Positions 55,788 to 64,000 of a stretch of DNA of 64,000 nucleotides are shown here, in pieces. How positions within the stretch are numbered: position 1 is the stretch's first letter; each line of letters begins with the position of its first letter. A model generated the notes under the pieces. It saw only the letters and a list, made by a program, of their open reading frames with translations, did not search any database and was not told the DNA's origin. The translations under genes and the position numbers were made by a program. Source of the DNA: Hyparrhenia diplandra (Eukaryota; Streptophyta; Magnoliopsida; Poales; Poaceae); assembly GCA_015847255.1 (NCBI GenBank), contig JADLZK010009224.1:868001-932000 (forward strand). The letters are read 5' to 3'.

Positions 55788-56237
55788 CGGCCGTAACCCC
55801 GGCTAGATTTGGCCGGAACCGACACGTAATCGGGCGGTCGCCGGATGGATGGAGGTGGTGGCGCCGGGCGGCGGGCGGCGGCGCGTCGGGCAGCGGTGGT
55901 GGAGGGGGGGCACGCGGGCGGGCGGCTAGGGCGGCGGCGGTAGGGGGTGGGGAGGGGCGCGCGTTGGAGAGGTGGAGAGAGAGATTGGGATAAATTTTCT
56001 TTATTTGCTTGTTGCCTTAAAAGACATGACACCCTTACTTTTATAGCCCAGGCTAGTGGGACTTGTATCTTAAGCAATCTCTCTAAAGGTTTCCTTATAG
56101 ATTGGAATACCTTTTACAAGCATATCCTATTTATTTCCTAATAAGGGTCTTTCTTATAGATGGAATATCCCCTTGCACGCCTAAAAAAAGCCTAAGATAA
56201 TCCAAGATAATTTCCTCCTTTATTCCCGAATTAATTG
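55788..56237 (-). repeat. left LTR (3' LTR of the minus-strand element)
   Basis: Matches 58951-59396. Differences include an extra G-rich run near 55900 and small substitutions, so the insertion is not very recent. Confidence 0.7.
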
Positions 56238-57225
56238 TCGAAGAATCCAAGGAAGGGAGAGGAGGAGGAGGAGGCGCCGCCGCGCGCCGGTCCGTGGGGT
56301 GCGGCGCCGGTGCCCCCCTGGCGGGCGTCCTTCGTGCCCTATTTCTTGGGTCATGACATCTCCCCCCTCCGACCGCCCGCTCCCCTCACGCCGGATAAAA
56401 GTCCATTCGGGTCACACCGGGTGGAGATCTGCTGCACCCTGGCATGATGAGCTCGACCGTGCAAAGATCGCCTGCCATGCACCGGGTTCCCGAGGATCAT
56501 GTTCTCCTGGTTCGCCGTGGAGCAAACCGGTGAGGTAGTGAAGGTTTCGATGTAGCCATCGTGAGATGTACTAGTGTATGGCCCGCCCCTCGCTGAGATC
56601 CTCGTTCGGGCGGCGGGCAGCAGAAGGAGCTGCCGCGAACGCCCGCCTCAAGGTGCCGATGCACCATATCGCGAGGCGGACTCTCCAAGAACAAGAAGCG
56701 CTCATCGGGCGGAGCGGTGACGAAGAGCGGAAGAAGGCGCTAGATGGTGATGTCGCGGCGTGTAGGGGGTGTAGCAGCCAAGTTCAACATCGATCGGGCA
56801 TAAAGGAGCCAACGTCGAATAAGGAGGGAGAGATCTGGTGCGTCCCCCTCTATGCGTCATAGCTGATGTGGACGTTGTCGATGGTGAGGAAGAGGCGATC
56901 CATGCCGTCGAGGAAGACGACCCTGGCGGGGCCGACGTGGTAGCGCCTAGGCCATATGCCGCCCAACAGGATGGCGGTCGGTGCTGAGGATGTCGATGCA
57001 GCTGTGTAGGCGCCCAGGGCAAGGAAGTTCGTCCTGCGAACTCCTCCCTGCAGCAAAGTCTCCAGCAGGTCCGGTAGCAGTGGGGAAGAAGGTGGGAGGT
57101 AGAAACGGTCGCCGAAGAGGAGGAGGCCGCCCTCAACCGCCCAAGCCGGAGTAGCGGCGCCCGTAGTGACGTTGAGGGCGGCGGGCGCAGGTGCCGGTCC
57201 TCCAGTGTTGACGTGTCGTAGAGAT

Positions 57226-58740
57226 CTAAGGCGTCCACATGCCTTGAACGTTTCCCCAGCCTGGAGGGAAGTGTCCGAACGCCGGCGAAGATCCCGGTCC
57301 CGAGCACTTCAGGGCAAGGAGCGCCCCCACTCTGGGGAGGTGGAGCCGATGTGAACGCGTCGCGGCCGCCGCGATAAGATATCGGAGCTCATGCGTGGCG
57401 AAATCCCACGTCACTCTTCCTATGCTTGCCAACCAAGGCATGCCAAGGATGACGTCGACGTCGGAGCCGACATGCATGACATAGGCATCAATGTCGAATG
57501 GTGTCGGCGCCGACGCCGCTGTACGCCGAAGGTGGCAGCCCGACATGTAGGTCGAAAATGGTGCTAGTGCCGGTGGTGATCACATCACACACCGGCCGAG
57601 TCCGAGGCCCGCCGTGTGGTCACCACACGGGGATCGATGTAGTTGTGCGTTGCTCCCGAAGTCGACGACGATGTTGACACCCGCTCCCGAGATGATGCCA
57701 ACGAGGTATAAAGAATGAGCACCACGCATCGGGAGTCGGGTCCCCGAAGAGAACCCTCAGGGTGTGCTCTCCTCCACTTTCGACATCCACTAGTGGGCGC
57801 CCTCGCCGCTCGCAAACAGAGTCGCTGGAAGACTATGATGTCGAAGAGGTGCTTGCACTTGTGACCTCGTGTGAATGGCTCGTCACAGTTGAAGCAGAGC
57901 CCCGCCTTGCGTCGCTCCGTCATCTCCTCCGGTGTCGCCCGCTTGAACGGCCGAAGTCGGAGAAAGGCTGCAACCGGTGTGGGTGCATGGGGCGGCCATC
58001 GTGGTGAGGGGAGGGGGCGCCTTGCCCCGTTGTCGCGCCGACTTGCCGGAGTTGTAGAGGATGGTGAGGCGTCGCCAGACGCCCGGCGAGAGACATGGCT
58101 CGCCTTCATGTCCTTGGGGTCCTACATCTCGACGCGTCCATCTTGAGCGGCGCCGCCCGGTCCGGTGTAGATGTTCACCGCCGCCCGACATCGAGGTGTC
58201 TCCCCGCATGTGCCACGCGGCGCCAGAACCGCTCCGTGTACTCATCGACGGTGCGGTCTTCCCTCCCGTGATGCCCGCCGCAAGCCAGATTCCGCCATGC
58301 GCCGGGCCGAAGCGCCGTTAACGCACTCGGGCGGCTTGCCCAATCCGCCACCGGTTTCTCCCTGGGAGAGCCTCATGTACCACCGTTGTGCTCCTCCTGT
58401 GAGATGATAGGAGGCGTACCAAACTTGCTCATTCTTCGGCGTACCTTGTCCCTCGAAGAATTGCTCGCAGCGGTTGATCCATGGAAGAGGATCCTCCTTG
58501 CCATCATATGTTGGGAAGGACAGCTTTGCAAGCGAGAAGCAAGGCCTAGGAAAGTGTCCATTGGGGGTGGTGGGGGGCGGCGCATGCGCCCTAGCGGCGG
58601 CGCCCTGTTGGTCCGGCCGGCCCCAAGTAGCCCTTCATCATCAAGCTCTCCGTGATCGGGTCTGCCGCGGACTGATCGTCCATGTTCTCGCTTGCCATCG
58701 GTCCTTTTCTTGATGAAGTCGCGGCTGTTGTCTCTAATAA
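57226..58740 (-). pseudogene. gag and protease remnant of the Ty3-gypsy element
   Basis: On the minus strand: a retrotransposon gag segment (LPWINRCEQFFEGQGTP and GGAQRWYMRL, about 58370-58520), a zinc knuckle CFNCDEPFTRGHKC (about 57870-57915) preceded by MTERRKAGL, and the end of an aspartic protease (DVILGMPWLASIGRVTWDF, about 57400-57465). The order gag, CCHC, protease is that of Ty3-gypsy. Several frame breaks; not functional. Confidence 0.8.
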
Positions 58741-58950
58741 TAGCCTTCATGGCCGATCAGCCTCCTACAGTTGTGCTTGACGCTTGATCGCCGCCGGATC
58801 ATTGCCCGATAGGATAGCAAACTTGCTCGGCGAGCGTGTCGATCCTCGGTGGTGAATCCCGCGAACCGGTCCCCCAAGTTCTTCGCCAGCCTTCTGCCGC
58901 CTCGGCGCTCATGGTGGTGGGTGGGCCGTAGTGGTCTCCGTGGATACCAA

Positions 58951-59396
58951 CCGCCGTAACCCGGCCAGATTGGGCCGAAACCGACACGTGACGGGCGGTC
59001 GCCGGATGGATGGAGGTGGTGGCGCCGGGCGGCGGGCGGCGGCACGTTAGGCGGCGGGTGGGGAGGCGTGCGCGCGGCGGGCGTGCTAGGGCGGCGGCGG
59101 TAGCGGAGGGGAGGGGGCGCGCGTGGGAGAGATGGAGAGAGAGATTGGGATAAATTTTCTTTATTTGCTTGTTGCCTTGAAAGATTTGCACCCTTACTTT
59201 TATAGCCCTGGGCTTAGTGGGACTTGTATCTCAAGCAATCTCTCTAAAGGTTTCCTTATAGATTGGAATACCTTTTACAAGCATATCCTATTTATTTCCT
59301 AATAAGGGTCTTCCTTATAGATGGAATATCCCCTTGCACACCAAAAAACCTAAGATAATCCTAGATAATTTCCTCCTTTATTTCCGAATTAATTGC
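58951..59396 (-). repeat. right LTR (5' LTR of the minus-strand element)
   Basis: About 445 bp, similar over most of its length to 55788-56237. Its inner edge adjoins the primer-binding-site-like TTGGTATCC. Confidence 0.7.
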
Positions 59397-59400
59397 TGAA

Positions 59401-59573
59401 TTAACACACGTAATTATTTAAAGAGTGAGGATAGGGTTGTAAAAGGTATTCAACTGTTCGAAAGCTAGCACGGACACTTTAGAACCCAAGTGAGCAGTTT
59501 CTACCACAAGGAACTCAACCAACCAATCTATGTTGTTCACGTCATGTAACCAACTTTGATGAGTGTTGACGTT
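59401..59573. other. fragment of duplicated NLR flank
   Basis: 59478-59570 matches 25365-25455 (CACTTTAGAACCCAAGTGAG ... CCAACTTTGATGAG). 59403-59440 is the inverted complement of about 24197-24234. This is leftover duplicated flank sequence, rearranged. Confidence 0.6.
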
Positions 59574-60461
59574 TCTTAACGTCGCAGTAAGAATCCGCAA
59601 GCGTACAGAATTGTCATTGTAGCTTTCACCCGGAAATATTCAGGGTATCGTATTTTCTGTAGGGAACGGAGGTACTCTCTCCTAACTAGTTCGCCCAAGG
59701 ACACACAAGGCCAAAGATGGGGAGGATTATTGAGAAGGATTCGTACACCTTTAAGGTTTATGGATAGCCTCGCTTTAGAGCTACTTGTTCACTTCGGGCA
59801 CCGGCAATTGCCCAAACTGGGATGGAGACCGGCATTTAGCAATCGCGCCACACCCGAACGTGGGGGATTACAAGGGACGGACAAGGTCGTTACAACCCAG
59901 CCCGCCTACCCCCTCAACCGTGGGATGCGCCACAAAAGATAGGCAACCCCTAGCCCGCATACACCACGCCTACACTAGTGATTATTACTTTAGCGTGTTA
60001 ACAAGGCTTACCCGTCCCCGGGGTCCTTCTACTAGAGCACCGCCACAAGGACGACTATCAATCCCGCAAATGAGTAGATAATGCTTGGATAAACATGAGA
60101 CAATAAAGGTTATCGAACCGTGGAAACTTACTTAGCCAAGATCCCATAAGGGAGTTGAGCACGAATCCACCGAGGTACAAGTCCGGGAGTCGCCGACAAG
60201 TCCCAAGCACTTCCCCGCTCCCGGCCCTCACATCTCTCCTCCGCCGATCTCTCTACTACTAATGTGAGCCTAAGCCCATTGGAGTGAGGTAGAAGAGTAG
60301 AGGGGAGAGCTCTCTTAGAGGAGAGGGAGAGACTCTTGCCCTTGGAATTGGTGTGTGTTACAAGTGAGGGATTGCCCATCTATTTATAAGACCTTCACCA
60401 TGGGATCCTATCTTGGCTAAGCCATTTGGTACTAATCCCGCATCGTCTTCTAGGCAAGCAA
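59574..60461. mobile_element. LTR retrotransposon terminal fragment cut by a CACTA element
   Basis: Begins TGTTGACGTTTCTTAACGTC, with the composition and length of a long grass LTR, and is interrupted at 60462. No coding domain. Identification as an LTR rests on the TG start and on familiarity with this kind of sequence, so it is moderate. Confidence 0.5.
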
Positions 60462-62440
60462 CACTACAAGAATACCGATTTTTAATGACAAAATGACCTC
60501 GTGACGGCGCCCAAAACCGTCATATAAAGTAGCATAATATGACAAAAATCCATATGTCGTCACAAATATCTAGCAGCATGACTATTTGTGACGGAATGAT
60601 TTTGGACGTCACATAAGATTGGACTATATATGACGCTTTCATTTTCGATGTCACAAAGTTTGGTCACAAAATGTGATTTCATAGGAGCCCAGGTGACGGT
60701 GAGTATTTGTGACTAAAAATGATGTTTTTTTGTGACGTGATCAAAGATTGACCCAACGTTAATAAGCCCCCGACCGGTGGACCCGACCGCTACCCGTTGA
60801 CCCACTCCATTTTCGCATCTCCCCAACTCAATTTTTCGACGGCGAGCGGCGGCGAGGAGGTCGGCTGCGGGCGGGAGCAAACTCCCCTCTCCCCAACCGA
60901 CGGTGCGGCAACCGGCTGAGGCGCGCAGATCCACCGCAAGGCCGGCCCGGCGGAGCGTGGATCTACGGTCACCGCGGTGACTCCATGTCCTCCTCCTCAC
61001 ACTCCCAAGGTGTTTATGGTGACCGTGGCGCCCTCACCCCCCCTCCCCGTCCCCCTCGATTTGCCCCGCGGTGGCGCCCGACCCCCTCCCCGTCCCCCGA
61101 TTTGTTCTCCGCGGTGGCGCCCTCATCCCCGTTCCCCTTTGATTGCCATAACAACAATCTTAATCATCCCCTCTTTTTTTCCAATCGGGGCTCATGTCAT
61201 GTGCCTCGTCATCTAGCGCCGAGACTCGGCGATCAAGCGCAGACTAAGGTTGCACCGCACCCTACTCCTTGTTATTGTTGTTCAATGCCCCTCGCCCCAC
61301 GGGCCGTTGAAGAAGAGGCGCCGCCCGATGATGGCACCGGGTTGCCGTTGATAATCCGCCGGATTGCAAGGACGTTAGGGTGTTTGTCGCCATCGTCCAC
61401 GAACCCGGCTGCAACCACGGAAGGAGATATTTCAAATGTCCCGTGAAGACCTATCGAAATGTTAGTGCAATGGCTAGCTAATTTTGCATATATTTCCTAA
61501 ATTTCATTCTTGTTTGTTTAAATTTCATTGCTTGTGGTTGTAATTTGGATGCAGGGACATGTAATAGGTATTGGTTTGAGGAAGAATATGTTGTGTACCT
61601 TCATGATAATGGTTATCCGGGCCGGCACCTTCATCAACCATTGTAGCAAACTTCGACAAATGTATGCCCGAGCTTGTGGGAAAAATTGATACCTTGGAGG
61701 ACACCGTGAACAAGGTGAAGGAAATGGTTGCCAAAAAAACAGGGAAGGCATGGGGACCTCGCATTTGTCTTGTGTGTGGTCGTGTGAATGTAACATTGTT
61801 CCCGGTGTTTGCCATCTCCTTCATTGTAGCCGTAGTGATGAAGTAGGCAATCAAATCGGTGAAGTAGGTTACGTGTTGATGTATGTTGCAAAGTAGAAGT
61901 TGGTCTAGGCTTTTGAACAATGCAACTAATGCGCTTGGTCTTGGCTTTTGAAATGTATGAACAATCGGGTGCTTTATGAAGCAATGCAACCGGGTGCTTT
62001 ATGAAACAATGCAATTTGGTTCTTTTTTCAAGCAATGCATGTGAATGAAATCGATATACATTTTGTGACGTAATATGTACATTTCATGACAAGTTTCGAA
62101 CATAACATGACACATCATGTGTCATGAAAACACAAAAACGGGAACTATAACTTGCATGATTTAAATGAAAACCGGATAGCTTGCATCATTTGATGAAATT
62201 CGGGCAATCGTAACTTGCACCACGCATCAAGTTCAAGTATCAAACTAAAAATGTAATAAGGTCTTACAAGCTTTAACAATTCGGACACAAATGTAGTAGC
62301 ATAATTGTAATACAACAAAATCAAATTGCAGAAAAGTTCATGGTTCACAAATCTGCAGAAATGCAAAGGTCGCTTAACATCACCGTCTTCTCTCCTCGAA
62401 GTATCACCTTCTTTTTGGACTATGGTACTCAAGGTAGGTT

Positions 62441-62484
62441 TCATCTTCATCTTCATCTTCATCTTCATCTTCATCTTCATCATC
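62441..62484. repeat. (CTTCAT)n hexanucleotide microsatellite
   Basis: About seven TCTTCA units inside the CACTA element. Frames across it encode Lys-Met or His-Leu repeats and are not genes. Confidence 0.9.
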
Positions 62485-62499
62485 GCCGCCCGCTTGATC

Positions 62500-64000
62500 A
62501 CCTTGAGCTGCAACTTTTTTGTCTACGGATGCTCTCGACAAGGTCTCTACTAACAGGTCTGCTCGGTTCATTTTCCATGTGGACCAAATTCAAATCAGAT
62601 CGATGTCCGCCACTCGCACCATGTGTCGATGAAATGTGGTCCTCTTGGTATGCCTCTGTAGATCTCATCCGTCCTTGTTCATCCGGTTGGTTTGTGTCTT
62701 TACACTCTTCAACATTGAATATATGCCTAGGTGACCAAATTCTTGTACCACTCGCCAACTTGGACCTAACTTTGTATCTTCCAAGAGAAAAATTTGTGAA
62801 GCATCCATTTGCTAAAATAAAAGGATCATTCTTATACCATCGGCCTTGATGTTTATGCTCTTGTAGTAACCATCATCTTTCACCCCGTTTGCTCTTCCCT
62901 CAAGATCGCACTCATTCACACCGCAATAAGATAACAGTTCTATGGCCATTGTTGTTGTTACCGTAAGTCAACCGAATAATGTCCGTGATTTTCCCATAGA
63001 AGTCAATTATCTTACCCTCGGTGTGTTCACCTTGAGATTTGATGGCGGAGTTACGTGTCTTCCCTGTTTTCATCACGACCTATAAAGGTGGAACCGCGAC
63101 ACCATTGATTACACAACCCGGGTAACGGAACGCACTCGCCGATCCGGGCCGGCATGCTAGTGAGTACAGGTCTTCATCAACGGGTGTTGCGCCTTCGCTT
63201 TTTCAATTTGGTGATCCGCAGTTCAAAACATTCGTAATAAGTGACTTTCAAAATATACAAGTCGGCCGCTCATAAGTTATGAAGTCATGTTGGACACACA
63301 TGATCCTCGAACCATGCAAATAAATTTCTTGACATCATGGTCGAACATTATCGACCTCTTGTCCTTCTAATTCTTCCATATACATGCCGCAAATGAATAA
63401 AATAATTAGGGAACCTACTAGTATTGAATAAGATTGATGAAATGAAATGACTAGAACTACACTCACCTTCTCATCTCTCGAACCTCTTCGCAGTTATTTA
63501 GAACAAAGTAAACCATGGAGTCAAAGTCTTTGTCTTCGTAATGTAGATTTGAAGCACCCAACAAAGGTTAATTCCATGCTCAAAAATAGAGTAACCATTG
63601 GGTGAGATGTTATTGGTCCACCATCTAAGTTTCTTTTCGCACCTAGTGAACCTAGTAATGATGTCATCGAAATATGTGGAGCACTGGGTCATACACTCAT
63701 AGGCTATGTATGCCTCTCGCAATAGATCCTTCAGGGTCTTGCTTTGTTGCATACAAAACGCTTAAATGTTCCCAATCTTCTCTCAATGGGGTACATCCAT
63801 CCATACCGCACCGGTCCCCTAAGGAGTGCCTCATCGTAAGTGTATTGCTAGGTGAACCATAACATCAAGAATTTGGAGGATAAATTTTCTCTAGCTTGCA
63901 AATGATAAGCACAATATCTTCCTTCATCTGTTGTAGTGTATCAACCTTTATAGTTTTTGAGCAAAGTTGCCTAAAAACCTCGCCTTAATTCAAAGAATGA
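62500..64000 (-). pseudogene. decayed CACTA TNP2-type transposase, C-terminal part
   Basis: Reading the minus strand from the right edge: KVDTLQQMKEDIVLIICKLE, then (next frame) LRGPVRYGWMYPIERRLG, TFKRFVCNKARP, then AYIAYECMTQCSTYFDDIIT, the conserved region (DUF4218) of plant TNP2 transposases. Further on, 63080-62690 holds GKIIDFYGKITDIIRLTYGN, RWYKNDPFILA and SPRHIFNVEE, the DUF4216 region. At least four frame breaks and internal stops exclude function. It continues beyond 64000. Confidence 0.82.

Larger units (their letters stand above)
55788..59400 (-). mobile_element. Ty3-gypsy LTR retrotransposon, internally deleted
   Basis: Two similar LTR-like blocks of about 445 bp (55788-56237 and 58951-59396; shared GACACGTRA, GGGCGGTCGCCGGATGG, GAGAGATTGGGATAAATTTT) enclose 2.7 kb. 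A primer-binding-site-like TTGGTATCC on the minus strand abuts the right LTR at 58950. The minus strand carries gag, a CCHC zinc knuckle and part of the protease. No reverse transcriptase or RNase H is present, and only a possible scrap of integrase at about 57040-57130. Exact LTR ends lack a clean TG...CA and are approximate. Confidence 0.78.
60462..64000. mobile_element. CACTA (En/Spm) transposon, right end outside the window
   Basis: Starts CACTACAAGAATACCGATT at 60462 and is followed by many subterminal motifs of the type GTGACGG, TTGTGAC and ATGACG (60480-60740). The GC-rich part at 60760-61450 has no recognised domain. The minus strand from the window edge to about 62500 encodes a decayed transposase, so the left end is the element's 3' end. 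The other terminus is not in view. Confidence 0.85.

Noticed and set aside
56702..57307. A 201-codon minus-strand frame in the Ty3-gypsy element
   Set aside because: Low-complexity Ser/Pro/Arg sequence. A possible integrase scrap lies in a different frame, and the frame has no reverse transcriptase motif.
62145..62553. Frames with Lys-Met or Phe-Ile repeats
   Set aside because: They cross the (CTTCAT)n microsatellite inside the CACTA element.
1..64000. CRISPR arrays, bacterial operons or ribosome-binding sites
   Set aside because: The sequence is plainly nuclear plant DNA. The tandem repeats present are local duplications without regular spacers.

Overview
The window is plant nuclear DNA, most probably from a grass and plausibly rice. 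This is inferred from the gene families (Rx-type CC-NBS-LRR resistance genes, plant PL1 pectate lyases), GT-AG introns, and a dense load of grass-type transposons: Stowaway, Tourist-like and hAT-like MITEs, Helitrons, CACTA elements, LINEs and a Ty3-gypsy element. I saw no convincing tRNA, rRNA or organellar sequence.

The backbone is a tandemly duplicated block. A plus-strand pectate lyase gene is followed, tail to tail, by a minus-strand NLR gene. Block 1 has PL1 (15649-17074) and NLR-B (19203-23002). Block 2 has PL2 (26901-28303) and NLR-C (30285-36389). A third block keeps the shared spacer and NLR-D (51073-54897) but shows no pectate lyase. Broken relics of the same unit lie at 4331-5185 (NLR-A, exon 1 only), 6800-7250, 24880-25470 and 43426-43510. 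The three long NLRs share a four-exon structure: exon 1 carries the CC domain, P-loop and RNBS-A; exon 2 carries kinase-2 through the LRRs; exon 3 carries a C-terminal module; exon 4 is a 63-bp acidic tail. Every NLR copy carries frameshifts, mostly in exon 1, so as read here they are pseudogenes or near-pseudogenes. Exon 2 is one long open frame in NLR-B and almost so in NLR-C and NLR-D. The two pectate lyases are intact two-exon genes with signal peptides and the expected active-site residues, and are the only genes I regard as clearly functional.

The rest is mainly mobile DNA. 168-3064 is a LINE-like retroposon with 16-bp target duplications and only an ORF1-like region. 5882-6715 and 9095-10587 are LINE fragments, the second with target duplications. 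10972-15313 is a Helitron. 38193-42986 is one Helitron with another (38294-42160) inside it, which itself holds a retroposon (39538-40306). 46499-47531 is a non-autonomous CACTA element with a 3-bp target duplication. 55788-59400 is an internally deleted Ty3-gypsy element. 59574-60461 is a retrotransposon LTR fragment interrupted by a CACTA element that begins at 60462 and runs off the right edge, with its decayed transposase on the minus strand.

Functionally, the pectate lyases would act in the cell wall and the NLRs would be intracellular immune receptors. Nothing in the sequence shows that they work together; their pairing is best explained by co-duplication. Exon and element boundaries were read by eye from splice signals, terminal motifs and paralogue comparison.
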